DNA of 64,000 nt. Origin: JAICJR01 sp963848495 (GTDB taxonomy: Bacteria; Actinomycetota; Thermoleophilia; Solirubrobacterales; Thermoleophilaceae). The notes beneath the pieces were generated by a model. It was not told where the DNA came from. It saw nothing but the letters and a program-made list of their open reading frames with translations, and searched no databases. Each line of letters begins with the position of its first letter. The first letter of the stretch is position 1. The translations under genes and the position numbers were made by a program. The DNA lies in contig CAWKDV010000002.1 in assembly GCA_963848495.1 (NCBI GenBank), positions 496,001-560,000 of the forward strand. The letters run 5' to 3'. Below, one piece after another: positions 39,118 to 47,935 of this stretch.

Positions 39118-39998
39118 TGCTTCAGCCCCGAGAACGCGATCGACTGGACGAACCAGCGCTGGGCGAAGAGGAACACGATCAGCATCGGCAGCTGGCTCAT
39201 CACGGTCGCCGCCATCAGCAGGTTCCAGTTCGTGTTGTGGGCGCCCTGGAACATCGAGAGGCCGAGCTGGAGCGGCGCGTGCGTGTCCGTGTTGATGATG
39301 ATCAGCGGCCAGAGAAAGTCGTTCCACGACCACATGAACTGGATGATCCCGAGCGTGGCCAGCGCCGGCAGCGACAGCGGCAGCACGATCTTGAACAGGA
39401 TGCCCAGCCGCGAGGTGCCGTCGATGCGCGCGGCCTCCTCGAGCTCGATCGGCAGCGTTCTGAAGAACTGCCGCAGCAGGAAGATGCCGAACGCCGTGCA
39501 GAGATTGGGCACGATCAGGCCGCCGACGCTGTCCACCATGCCGAGCTTCTTCACGATCAGGAAGGTCGGGATCAGGAGCACCTGGAACGGCACCATCAGC
39601 GTGGCCAGGAAGAGCACGAACAGCACGTTCGAGCCGAAGAAGCGCATGCGCGCGAACGCGTAGGCGGCGAGGCTGCAGAAGAGCAGGTTGCCCGCCACCG
39701 TGGCGAGCGAGTAGGCGAGGCTGTTCAGCAGGAAGTGGCCGAACGGCACCGCCTGCCACGCGGTCGAGTAGTTGTCGAACTTGAAGGCGGACGGGAACAG
39801 GACCGGCGGGAAGCGCTGCGCCTGCGACTTCGTCTCGAGCGAGACGACCACCATCCACACGAGCGGCAGCAGCATCACCGCCGCCGCCGGCAGCAGGAAG
39901 AGGTGCCAGGGGCTGAACGGGAGCCGCCGCGGCCGCTCGTCCGGCGGGGCCTCCAGCCGGAAGGGGCGCTCGATGGTGGCGATCGGCTCGGCGGTCAT
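39114..39998 (-). CDS. Sugar ABC transporter permease (MalG-like)
   Basis: A 294-aa permease with six membrane helices and the EAA loop EEAARIDGTSRLGILFKIVL (about 198-217), which docks on the ATPase. A long N-terminus before the first helix is usual for the MalG/LacG side. The overlap of start and stop with its neighbours (4 bases each) shows tight coupling. Confidence 0.92.
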   Translation of the reverse strand: MTAEPIATIERPFRLEAPPDERPRRLPFSPWHLFLLPAAAVMLLPLVWMVVVSLETKSQAQRFPPVLFPSAFKFDNYSTAWQAVPFGHFLLNSLAYSLATVAGNLLFCSLAAYAFARMRFFGSNVLFVLFLATLMVPFQVLLIPTFLIVKKLGMVDSVGGLIVPNLCTAFGIFLLRQFFRTLPIELEEAARIDGTSRLGILFKIVLPLSLPALATLGIIQFMWSWNDFLWPLIIINTDTHAPLQLGLSMFQGAHNTNWNLLMAATVMSQLPMLIVFLFAQRWFVQSIAFSGLKQ

Positions 39999-40885
39999 GA
40001 GCTGTAGTAGACGCGCCGGTTGCCGACCCAGAGCTGCAGCACGGTGACCACCAGGATCGCGAGGAACAGCACGTAGGCGATCGCCGCGCCGTAGCCGCCG
40101 TTGAAGAACTGGAACGCCTGCTGGTAGAGGTAGTAGACGACCACGGTCGTCGAGCGCAGCGGCCCGCCCCGCGTGGTCACGTAGATCTCGTCGAAGAGCT
40201 GGAGCGCGTTGATCGTCGACCAGATCACGAGGAAGAGAGTGGCGGGCCCGAGCAGCGGCACCGTGACGGTGCGGAACGAGCTCCACCTGCTGGCGCCGTC
40301 GATCTCGGCCGCCTCCATCAGGTCCCGCGGGATGCCCTGCAGCGCCGCGAGGTAGATGATCACGTTGAAGCCGAGCCAGCTCCACACGGTCATCGCCACG
40401 ATGCAGTAGAGGGCCTGGTTGGGGTCCTGGAGGAACTGGTGCTGCGGCAGGCCGAGCCCGTGCAGGATCCAGTTCACGAGGCCGAAGGTCGGGTCGAGCA
40501 GCCAGAGGAAGACGATGCCGGTGGCCACGGTCGAGGTGACCACCGGGATGAAGAACGCGAGCCGGTAGAAGCGGATGCCCCTGATGCGGCGGTTGAGCGC
40601 CACGGCGACCGCCATCGCGCCGCCCACCGAGATCGGCACGAACAACACCGTGTAGATCAGGGTGTGCTTGACCGCGTCCTTGAAGACCGGGTCGTGCGAC
40701 AGCGCCCGGTAGTTGGCGAAGCCGACCCCGTGCGGCGAGGAGGTGAGGTCGTTCGCCTGGAACGAGATCACCCCGCTCCAGACGATCGGCACGACGCTGA
40801 ACAGCCCGATCAGGATGACGGCGGGCGCGACGAACGCCCATCCGGCCAGATGCTCAGACCCGAGCGCTCGCCTGAACCGGGACAC
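39995..40885 (-). CDS. Sugar ABC transporter permease (MalF-like)
   Basis: A 296-aa permease with six helices (FVAPAVILIGLFSVVPIVWS first) and the EAA loop EAAEIDGASRWSSFRTVTVP (about 195-214). It pairs with the MalG-like protein to form the channel. It begins six bases after the stop of the solute-binding lipoprotein. Confidence 0.92.
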   Translation of the reverse strand: MSRFRRALGSEHLAGWAFVAPAVILIGLFSVVPIVWSGVISFQANDLTSSPHGVGFANYRALSHDPVFKDAVKHTLIYTVLFVPISVGGAMAVAVALNRRIRGIRFYRLAFFIPVVTSTVATGIVFLWLLDPTFGLVNWILHGLGLPQHQFLQDPNQALYCIVAMTVWSWLGFNVIIYLAALQGIPRDLMEAAEIDGASRWSSFRTVTVPLLGPATLFLVIWSTINALQLFDEIYVTTRGGPLRSTTVVVYYLYQQAFQFFNGGYGAAIAYVLFLAILVVTVLQLWVGNRRVYYSS

Positions 40886-40891
40886 TCGCCC

Positions 40892-42193
40892 CTAGCCCGG
40901 CACCGAGAGGATGCTGTCCACCTGCTGGGCGGCCTGGTGTAGCGCAGGCGGGGGCTGGGCCTTGCCGAGCAGCACGCCCTGCACCATCTGGCCGATCACG
41001 TTCGAGATCTTCGGGTAGACGGTGGTCACCGGCCGCACCTGGGTGGCGTTGCTCAGGTTCTCGACCCACACGCCCACGCCCGGGTACTTGGCGAGGAACT
41101 GGTTGTAGCCCGGCAGCTTCGTCACCGACTGGCGCACCGGCAGGTCGCCGGTCATCTGCGCCCACTGCAGGTCGACCGGTGGCGACGACAGCCAGCTGAG
41201 GAACTCCCACGCGGCCTGCTTGCGGGCGTCGCCGTTGTCGAACATCACCCAGTTGTCGGGCCCCGAGATCGTCTGGTGATTCTGATCGGCCGGCAGGATC
41301 TGCACGCCGTAGGGCGCGCCGCCCTCGCGGATCTGGCTGAGGTCCCAGGGACCCGTGTACAGCATGCCGATGTGGCCCGTGGCGAACAGGCCGAGGTAGT
41401 TCTGGTTGCCGTTGTCGTTGTAGATCGCGTGCTTCTGGGCGAGCGCCTGGATCATGCTCAGCGCCTTGAGGCCGGCCGGTGAGTCGAACGCCGCCTTCTT
41501 CCCGTCGGGGGTGAGGATCGCGCCGCCCGCCTGCCAGAGGAGCGCCCAGTAGCGCCAGACCGTGTCCTCGCTGGCGTCCGCGACGTAGGCCCAGCCGAAC
41601 TGCTTCTTGCCGGGGTTCGTCAGCTTCAGCGCGGCGTTCTCGAAGTCCGGCCAGGTCCAGTTGGCGGTGGGGTAGGCGAGCCCGGCCTTGTCGAACATCT
41701 TCTTGTTGTAGACGAGCGCGAGGTTGTCCACGAGCGCCGGCAGGCCGACCAGCTTGCCGTCGACCGTCGCCGCGTTGCGCTCGGCGGGATAGAAGTCGTT
41801 CAGGTTGAAGGACGGATCCTTCTTCACGAACTGGTTCAGGTCGACCGTCTTCGGGCTCTTGGCGATGTTCGCCGCCCACGAGCCGTAGAGGTAGGCGATG
41901 TCCGGCGGCTTGCCGCCCGCGATGGCGGTGAGCACCTTCTGCAGCGCGAAGTCGTTGCTCCCGTTGAAGTGCGGCGTGACCGTGATGTTCGGGTGCGTGC
42001 GGTTGAACTCGGCGGCCAGCTTGTTGATCGCCGTGGCCTCCGCGTCCGTGTAGCCGTGCCAGACCACGATGTTCACGTGGCCCTTGGGCGCGGTGGAGGG
42101 CGACGAGGACGACGATTTGCCACCGCCGCCACCGCAGCCGGCCACGAAGGCGGCCAGGCCGATGACGAGTGCGACTGCTGCGATGCGCTTCAT
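40892..42193 (-). CDS. Sugar ABC transporter solute-binding lipoprotein
   Basis: A 433-aa extracytoplasmic binding protein. The signal MKRIAAVALVIGLAAFVAGC ends with a lipobox and Cys20, followed by a Gly/Ser-rich tether. WHGYTDAEATAINKLAAEFN and FLSWLSSPPVDLQWAQM are typical of family 1 solute-binding proteins for oligosaccharides. Start ATG 42193 overlaps the SIS gene stop by 4 bases. Confidence 0.92.
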   Translation of the reverse strand: MKRIAAVALVIGLAAFVAGCGGGGGKSSSSSPSTAPKGHVNIVVWHGYTDAEATAINKLAAEFNRTHPNITVTPHFNGSNDFALQKVLTAIAGGKPPDIAYLYGSWAANIAKSPKTVDLNQFVKKDPSFNLNDFYPAERNAATVDGKLVGLPALVDNLALVYNKKMFDKAGLAYPTANWTWPDFENAALKLTNPGKKQFGWAYVADASEDTVWRYWALLWQAGGAILTPDGKKAAFDSPAGLKALSMIQALAQKHAIYNDNGNQNYLGLFATGHIGMLYTGPWDLSQIREGGAPYGVQILPADQNHQTISGPDNWVMFDNGDARKQAAWEFLSWLSSPPVDLQWAQMTGDLPVRQSVTKLPGYNQFLAKYPGVGVWVENLSNATQVRPVTTVYPKISNVIGQMVQGVLLGKAQPPPALHQAAQQVDSILSVPG

Positions 42194-43068
42194 GGGAGCA
42201 CCACCGATCTGGTGAGGTGTCGCGGCCGGTCGGGGTCGAGCCCGCGGGACTCGGCCAGCGCAACCGCCGTCCGTTGGATCGTCACGAGCTCGGCCATCGG
42301 ATCGGCAGTGCTCTCGATCACGGTGGCGCCGGTCGTGCGGATGTCGTCGGCAAGGTCCGGCTCGGCCTCGCCCAGCAGCCACACGAGCGTGCGGTTGCCG
42401 GCGACGCTGATCGGCCCGTGCCGGTATTCCATCGCCGGGTAGGCCTCGGCCCAGGCGCCCGCCGACTCGCGGATCTTCAGGGCGGCCTCGCCCGCGAGGC
42501 CCACCGTCCAGCCTGTGCCGAGGAAGACGAACTGCTCGAAGTCAGAGGGGTCGATCGGCGGCGCGGCGCTCACGGCGGCCTCGGCGTCAGCGATCGCCGT
42601 GTCGAGGCTCTGGCCCGCGTGAGCGCGCAGCAGGGCAAGCGCGGTGGTGGCGAAACGCGTCTGCACGATCGAGGCTTCGTCGGCGAAGGGTAGGAGGATG
42701 GCGTCGCTCGAGGCAAGCACGACCGGGGTCGTGCCGTCGGTCGATATCGCAAGGGACCGGCTGCCTGCCGGCAGCGCCTCGAGCGCGCGCACCACCTCGG
42801 TCGTCGTGCCTGAGCGGGAGATGGCCACGACCAAGTCGTAGTTGCGGCCCTGCGGCATCTCGGAGGCCACCAGCGCGTCGCTTTCGCCGCGGCCGAGCGA
42901 CTCGCGGAGGGTCGCCGCCGCGTGTGCGATGTAGTACGAGGTGCCGCAGCCGATGAACGCGACCCGCGAGCCCTCGGCGGGGAGACTCGACGCCACGCCG
43001 GGGAGCAGTGCCAGCGCCTCCCGCCAGACCGCCGGCTGACTTTCGATCTCGTGAACAGTCGCGCTCAT
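42190..43068 (-). CDS. SIS-domain sugar-phosphate isomerase/deaminase (NagB-II/AgaS-like)
   Basis: A 292-aa tandem SIS protein. IGCGTSYYIAHAAA (about 39-52) and AISRSGTTTEVVRAL (about 80-94) are the sugar-phosphate binding turns; LGTGWTVGLAGEAALKIRE (about 184-202) begins the second SIS domain. Similar proteins deaminate glucosamine-6-phosphate or galactosamine-6-phosphate to a ketohexose phosphate. First gene of the importer operon, head to head with the DeoR gene. Start MSATVHE at 43068; the frame further upstream crosses the operator. Confidence 0.87.
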   Translation of the reverse strand: MSATVHEIESQPAVWREALALLPGVASSLPAEGSRVAFIGCGTSYYIAHAAATLRESLGRGESDALVASEMPQGRNYDLVVAISRSGTTTEVVRALEALPAGSRSLAISTDGTTPVVLASSDAILLPFADEASIVQTRFATTALALLRAHAGQSLDTAIADAEAAVSAAPPIDPSDFEQFVFLGTGWTVGLAGEAALKIRESAGAWAEAYPAMEYRHGPISVAGNRTLVWLLGEAEPDLADDIRTTGATVIESTADPMAELVTIQRTAVALAESRGLDPDRPRHLTRSVVLP

Positions 43069-43107
43069 ATTTGTCCGGTTAGGGCCGGATTCGCTCAAGA
43101 TACATCA

Positions 43108-43134
43108 CCGGAACGCCGGAACGCAACCTATACT
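43108..43134 (+). promoter_or_regulatory. Tandem CCGGAACG operator and -10 of deoR-like gene
   Basis: CCGGAACG is repeated without a gap at 43108-43115 and 43116-43123. TATACT (43129-43134) is a near-consensus -10, seven bases before GTG 43142. The repeat overlaps the expected -35 regions of both divergent promoters and is the best candidate site for the DeoR protein. Confidence 0.6.
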
Positions 43135-43141
43135 CGCGCTC

Positions 43142-43900
43142 GTGCGTCAGGCCGAGCGGCTAAGTGCCATCCTCGAGCGGCTGTCGAGCGACGGGAGCCT
43201 CGGCGTGACGGACCTGTCGTCTGCGCTGGGCGTCTCGTCGGCCACGATCCGCCGCGACCTGCAGCTGCTCGAGGGTCAGCGCCTGCTGTCGCGGACGCAC
43301 GGCGGCGCCGTGCCCCAGGGCGTGCTCTACGAGCTGCCGCTCCGCTACAAGAGCGGCCGCTACCACGAGGAGAAGCTCAGGATCGCGCGCGAGGCGGCCA
43401 GTCGCGTGCTGGACGGCTGGGCGATCGGCCTGACCGGCGGGACCACCACCACCGAGGTGGCGCGCGCGCTCGTCGACCGCCAGCAGCTCACGGTCGTCAC
43501 CAACGCGCTGAACATCGCCTCCGAGCTCGCAGTGCGCGCGAACCTCAAGCTGGTGGTCACCGGCGGGGTGGCGCGGCCCGAGTCCTACGAGCTGGTGGGC
43601 CCGATAGCCGAGGCCAGCCTCGCGGGCCTCAACCTCGACATCGTCTTCCTTGGCGTCGACGGCATCTCGCCCGAAGCCGGGCTCACCACCCACCACGAGA
43701 TCGAGGCCCACACCGACCAGGCGCTGATCGACCGCGCCCGGAACGTCACCGTCGTGGCCGACAGCTCGAAGATCGGCAAGGTCGCCTTCGCCCGCATCTG
43801 CCAGATGGCCCGCGTCGACGAGCTGATCACCGATGCGGAAGCGGACCGCTCAGCGATCGCGGCGATCGAGGACCGCGGCGTTCGCGTGACGACGATCTAG
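43142..43900 (+). CDS. DeoR-family transcriptional repressor
   Basis: A 252-aa regulator. The N-terminal helix-turn-helix LGVTDLSSALGVSSATIRRD (about 20-39) and RTHGGAVPQG are typical. The sugar-phosphate sensing domain contains GLTGGTTTTEVARAL (about 98-112), TNALNIASEL and FLGVDGI. A sugar phosphate made by the locus likely releases it from DNA. Probably leaderless. Its TAG overlaps the GH4 stop on the other strand. Confidence 0.9.
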   Translation: MRQAERLSAILERLSSDGSLGVTDLSSALGVSSATIRRDLQLLEGQRLLSRTHGGAVPQGVLYELPLRYKSGRYHEEKLRIAREAASRVLDGWAIGLTGGTTTTEVARALVDRQQLTVVTNALNIASELAVRANLKLVVTGGVARPESYELVGPIAEASLAGLNLDIVFLGVDGISPEAGLTTHHEIEAHTDQALIDRARNVTVVADSSKIGKVAFARICQMARVDELITDAEADRSAIAAIEDRGVRVTTI

Positions 43901-45189
43901 CGAATCCCCGCCGGCATGAGGTCGCCGTGCGCCTCGATCAGCTCGTCCACCATGCGGTGCACCTCGCGGATCGTGAGCGTGGCCGCGGCATTGGGGTCGA
44001 GCAGCACGGCGCGGTAGATGTGGTCGCGCCGCTCCTCGAGCGCGGCGCGGACGGTCAGCTCAACGACGTTCAGGAACGTGCGATTGAGCGCCGCGCACTG
44101 CACCGGCAGGGCCCCGACGGGGACCGGATGAACTCCGTCGGCGTCGATCCGGCAGGGCACCTCGACGCAGCTCCCATGCGGCATCTGGTCGATCAGGCCG
44201 TCGTTGCGGACGTTGCCGTACTCGATCCGCGGCGTGCCCGTCAGGAGCGAGTGGATGTAGCGCGGGGCCAGCTCGTTCTCGCCCTCCAGCGGCAGCGGCC
44301 GGCCCTCGGCCAGCGCCCTCTTGGTGTCCTCGTACTCCTCGAGGTTCTCGCGCGAGCGGCGCAGGTACTCGTCCACCGGGATCCTGTAGCGCTCGATCTC
44401 CTCGTCGTGGTCCATGAACCAGGGGACGTACTCGGCGCTGTGCTCGCTCGACTCGGTGGGGAAGTGCCCGAACTGCCGGTAGATCTCGATGCGCACCCGC
44501 CGTGCGAGGCCGTCCGGGTCCTGCTCGATCGCGCTGTCGAGCAGCGGGTAGAGGCTCTCGCCGCCGCGCTCGAAGCGCAGCACGAACGCCTGGTGGTTGA
44601 GGCCGGCCGTGAGGAAGTCGATCTCCTGCTCCGGCACGCCCACCATCTCGGCGAGCTCGTCGTGCGTGTTCTGCACGGAGTGGCAGAGGCCCACGACGTT
44701 CGAGAAGCGGCTGCCCTCCCACACCGCCCAGCAGAGCATCGCCATCGGGTTGGCGTAGTTGAGCAGTAGAGCGTCGGGGCACACGTCGGCCATGTCGTCG
44801 GCGATCGCCACGATCACGGGGATCGTGCGCAGCCCGCGGAAGATCCCACCCACGCCGAGCGTGTCCCCGATCGTCTGCCGCAGCCCGTACTTCGTGGGGA
44901 TCTCGAAGTCGCGGAGGGTTGCGTCGAACCCGCCCACCTGGATCTCGTTGACCACGAAGTCGGCCCCCTGCAGCGCGGCGCGCCGGTCGGCGTGGGACTC
45001 GACGGACAAGCTCGCCCCGGCGGCCCGGTTGAGGTGCTCGACGAGCTGCTGCGCCGTGGCCAGCCGCTCCTCGTCGATGTCGTGGAGCGAGATCGTGGCG
45101 TCGCGCAACTCGGGGAAGGCGACCAGGTCGGCGGTGATGATGCGGGTGAACTCGACGCTGCCGGCGCCGATCAGCGTGATCTTGGGCAT
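43897..45189 (-). CDS. GH4 NAD-dependent glycosidase (alpha-galactosidase-like)
   Basis: A 430-aa family 4 glycoside hydrolase. PKITLIGAGSVEFTRIITAD (about 2-21) is the NAD-binding motif. LNYANPMAM, GLCHSVQ (metal-binding Cys and His) and TAGLNHQAFVL (catalytic region) match MelA-type alpha-galactosidases. The Mn- and NAD-dependent mechanism goes through oxidation at C3. With an ABC importer instead of a PTS, unphosphorylated galactosides are the likelier substrates. Start MPKITL at 45189 is preferred to the frame start at 45225. Confidence 0.9.
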   Translation of the reverse strand: MPKITLIGAGSVEFTRIITADLVAFPELRDATISLHDIDEERLATAQQLVEHLNRAAGASLSVESHADRRAALQGADFVVNEIQVGGFDATLRDFEIPTKYGLRQTIGDTLGVGGIFRGLRTIPVIVAIADDMADVCPDALLLNYANPMAMLCWAVWEGSRFSNVVGLCHSVQNTHDELAEMVGVPEQEIDFLTAGLNHQAFVLRFERGGESLYPLLDSAIEQDPDGLARRVRIEIYRQFGHFPTESSEHSAEYVPWFMDHDEEIERYRIPVDEYLRRSRENLEEYEDTKRALAEGRPLPLEGENELAPRYIHSLLTGTPRIEYGNVRNDGLIDQMPHGSCVEVPCRIDADGVHPVPVGALPVQCAALNRTFLNVVELTVRAALEERRDHIYRAVLLDPNAAATLTIREVHRMVDELIEAHGDLMPAGIR

Positions 45190-45219
45190 GAGCGATAGTG
45201 TTTCAGTTGGGCGTGATTC

Positions 45220-45233
45220 GCACAAGAATGTGC
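45220..45233. promoter_or_regulatory. Small inverted repeat upstream of GH4 gene
   Basis: GCACA-agaa-TGTGC at 45220-45233 is a perfect 5-bp inverted repeat about 30 bases before the GH4 start. It may be an operator; it does not resemble the CCGGAACG site. Confidence 0.3.
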
Positions 45234-45294
45234 ATTTGAGGCTCTGCTTGACCGTCAGCGGCTCGTCTGCCCATCATGTCGGGAGAGGCCAAGC

Positions 45295-45579
45295 GTGACC
45301 ACGACCGATCCGACCGGCGATCACCAGCCCGCCGAGAAGCCCAAGCCGCGCCGTGACAACGCGCGCCTGCTGATCGCCGCCGCGATCGCGGCGCTCTTCA
45401 CCGCCTTCGCCCTTCTGAACTTCGACAAGGTGAAGGTGCACTGGATCGTGACGAGTGGGCGGACGCCGCTGATCATCGTCATCGCCGTGGCGTTCGCGCT
45501 CGGCATGGCCGCCGACCGCGTCCTGATGCTGCGCGGCAGGCGCAAGCGGTCGAAGGCGGACGACACCACGAAGGCGTGA
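45295..45579 (+). CDS. LapA-domain small membrane protein
   Basis: A 94-aa protein with two membrane helices, LLIAAAIAALFTAFALLNFD and PLIIVIAVAFALGMAADRVL, and basic tails. The spacing and NFDKVKVHWI match the LapA (DUF1049) domain. Start GTG 45295 has GGGAGAGG upstream. Its stop overlaps the GTG of the oxidase in a GTGA. Confidence 0.8.
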   Translation: MTTTDPTGDHQPAEKPKPRRDNARLLIAAAIAALFTAFALLNFDKVKVHWIVTSGRTPLIIVIAVAFALGMAADRVLMLRGRRKRSKADDTTKA

Positions 45580-46709
45580 CGCGCGTCGCCGTCGTCGGCG
45601 CGGGAATCGTCGGCCTCTCCACTGCCACGGCGCTGGCCCAGCGCGGCGCCGAGGTCACGCTCTACGAGCGCGGCGTGCCGGGCGGCGGGCAGTCCGCGGG
45701 ACGCACGCGCATCTTCCGCTTCAACCACGACGACCCGCGCCTGGTCCGCCTCGCGCTTGAGGCGCACGCGATCTGGCGCGAGTGGGAGGGCGAGCACGGC
45801 GTCGAGCTGGTCGGCGACGAGGGCGTCCTCGTGGCCGGGCCGCGGGCGGAGGCACGGCACGCGCTGCTCGCGGAGGCCGGGATCGAGGCGGACTGGGCGG
45901 CCCCCGACGAGCAACGCGCCCGACTGCCGATCCTCGAGCCGTTTGCCGCTCCGGCCCTGGTCGATCCGGGCGGCGCGATCCGGATCGCCGAGGCCATCGA
46001 GGCGCTAAGCGGCCGGCTGCGCGAGCGACTCGTTACGGCGGAGGTGTTGGGCGTCGAGCCGCGCGGCAACGAGATCGAGCTGTTGACCCCCCAGGGCAGC
46101 AGCCGCCACGACGCGGCGGTGATCTGCGCCGGCCAGGACACGGCGCGGCTGGGGCGGCGGCTCGGCCTCGAGCTCCCCGTGACGACGACGATGCACCTGC
46201 GCGCCACCTTCCGCCGGCGCAACGGTGGGCGCGGTCGGCTGGCCTGCCTCCAGGACGCCACCGGCGAGCACGGCGAGGCGGTGTACGCCGCGCCGCACCC
46301 GTCGGGGGAGCTCTACGCGGTGGGGATCGCCGGCCCGAGCGGCCAGGTGGAGAGCGGACGGCTCGGCGAGCTGCGCGGACGGGCGTCCGCCTACGTGACC
46401 CGTGGCCTGCCGGGCCTCGATCCCGAGCCGGTGCACGACGTGAGCTGCTGGGTCACTGAGCTGCCCTGGGGGCCCGACGGGCTGGCCGCCTGGCAGGCCG
46501 ATGGCGTCACGATCATGGCTGGGCACAACCTGTTCAAGCTCGCGCCGGCGCTCGCCCGGCTGCTGGCGGACGCCGCCTGTGAGGGGCGCGTGCCGCAGCT
46601 GCTGCTGCCGGAGAACGAGCTCGGCCGCGCGCATCCGGGAAACTCCACCGTGTGGACGCGCACGCGATCTCCCAGGAGGCGTTCATCTTCGGGTTTCCGC
46701 TCGTGCTGA
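45576..46709 (+). CDS. FAD-dependent oxidase, DAO/sarcosine-oxidase-like
   Basis: A 377-aa protein. VAVVGAGIVGLSTATALAQR (about 4-23) binds FAD, and GRTRIFRFNHDDPRLVRLAL resembles the flavin-attachment region of monomeric sarcosine oxidases. GHNLFKLAPALARLLADAA (about 310-328) is the C-terminal GxG-K FAD motif. The last 30 residues are basic and overlap the next gene by 58 bases; the natural end of the family is near residue 345, so the tail may reflect a frame change. It would oxidise a secondary amine or D-amino acid. Confidence 0.83.
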   Translation: MTRVAVVGAGIVGLSTATALAQRGAEVTLYERGVPGGGQSAGRTRIFRFNHDDPRLVRLALEAHAIWREWEGEHGVELVGDEGVLVAGPRAEARHALLAEAGIEADWAAPDEQRARLPILEPFAAPALVDPGGAIRIAEAIEALSGRLRERLVTAEVLGVEPRGNEIELLTPQGSSRHDAAVICAGQDTARLGRRLGLELPVTTTMHLRATFRRRNGGRGRLACLQDATGEHGEAVYAAPHPSGELYAVGIAGPSGQVESGRLGELRGRASAYVTRGLPGLDPEPVHDVSCWVTELPWGPDGLAAWQADGVTIMAGHNLFKLAPALARLLADAACEGRVPQLLLPENELGRAHPGNSTVWTRTRSPRRRSSSGFRSC

Positions 46710-47923
46710 TCGACGTGTCGAGGTCCACCATGCAGGCTCCGCGGAACGAGCTGAGCCACCTCCGTGCATTCCCCGACGCCTCGTTCACCGCAGTGGTGAG
46801 CCCCAACGCGGACACGCTCTACTCGACTGCCTTCATCGACGTCGAGCACGAGCCCGTGGTCCTGCACGTCCCCGACAGCGCCGGGCGCTACTACCTGATG
46901 CCACTCCTGTCCGCCTGGACGGACGTGTTCGCCTCGCCCGGCACGCGCACGACGGGCAACGGCGAGGGCACCTTCACGATCGTGGGGCCGGGCTGGAAGG
47001 GAGAGCTGCCGGCCGGGGTGCAGGCGATCCAGTCGCCGACGTCGACGGCCTGGATGATCGGCCGCACTCAGACGAACGGCAAGCCCGACTACGCGGAGGT
47101 GCACCGCTTCCAGGACGGGCTCTCGCTCGTTCCGCTCTCGGCCTGGGGCGGCGAGTACCAGCCGCCGGCTGCCGCGCCCGGCGACCAGCCGGCCGACACC
47201 GCCACTCCGCCCCCGGCCCAGGTGGCGGCGATGGACGCGGCGACCTTCTTCGGCCGCCTTGCGAGCCTGATGGTCACCAACCCGCCGCACGAGGCCGACG
47301 CTCCGGCACTCAAGCGGTTCGAGGCGATCGGGCTCGCGCCCGGGTCGTTCGACCCGAGCCGCGCGCCCGCCGCCGCGCTCGACGAGGGCCTGCGGGCGGG
47401 TATGGGGAAGCTCAGAGAGCTCGCCGCGAGCTCCGGCTCGACCGTGGGCGGCTGGATGGCTCACCGAGGCGGCGGCTCGTACGGGACGGACTACGAGAAG
47501 CGCGCTTACGTCGCACTCGTGGGCCTGGGCGCGAACCTGGACGCGGACTCCATCTATTCGCATGCGCGCACGGACGGAGCCGGGCAGCCCCTGGACGGCG
47601 CGAACTCCTACGCGCTCCACTTCGACGCCGGCCAGACCCCGCCGGCGCGCGCCTTCTGGTCGCTGACGATGTACGACGAGCACCAGTACTTCGTCGACAA
47701 TCCGCTCGACCGCTACGCGATCGGCGACCGTGACTCGCTCGCGTTCAACCCGGACGGCAGCCTCGACATCTGGCTGCAGCGCGAGTCGCCCGGACCCGAG
47801 CGCGAGTCGAACTGGCTGCCCGCACCCGCCGGCCCCTTCAACGTGATCATGCGCATCTACTGGCCGACGGACGAGGCGCTCGAGAGCGGCTGGGTGCCGT
47901 CGCCAATCGAACGGGTGGCCTGA
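46652..47923 (+). CDS. DUF1254/DUF1214 domain protein
   Basis: A 423-aa protein. The N-terminal DUF1254 domain (QEAFIFGFPLVLIDVSRS, VVSPNADTLYSTAFID) and the C-terminal DUF1214 domain (FWSLTMYDEHQYFVDNPLDR) are present in the usual order. Function is unknown; many homologues are exported, but I see no signal peptide here. The GTG start at 46652 lies inside the end of the oxidase gene. Confidence 0.85.
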   Translation: MDAHAISQEAFIFGFPLVLIDVSRSTMQAPRNELSHLRAFPDASFTAVVSPNADTLYSTAFIDVEHEPVVLHVPDSAGRYYLMPLLSAWTDVFASPGTRTTGNGEGTFTIVGPGWKGELPAGVQAIQSPTSTAWMIGRTQTNGKPDYAEVHRFQDGLSLVPLSAWGGEYQPPAAAPGDQPADTATPPPAQVAAMDAATFFGRLASLMVTNPPHEADAPALKRFEAIGLAPGSFDPSRAPAAALDEGLRAGMGKLRELAASSGSTVGGWMAHRGGGSYGTDYEKRAYVALVGLGANLDADSIYSHARTDGAGQPLDGANSYALHFDAGQTPPARAFWSLTMYDEHQYFVDNPLDRYAIGDRDSLAFNPDGSLDIWLQRESPGPERESNWLPAPAGPFNVIMRIYWPTDEALESGWVPSPIERVA

Positions 47924-47935
47924 GGGCCCGGCGCC

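Noticed and set aside
42922..44769. 615-aa open frame on the plus strand
   Set aside because: It overlaps the SIS, DeoR and GH4 genes and has the composition of a shadow frame.
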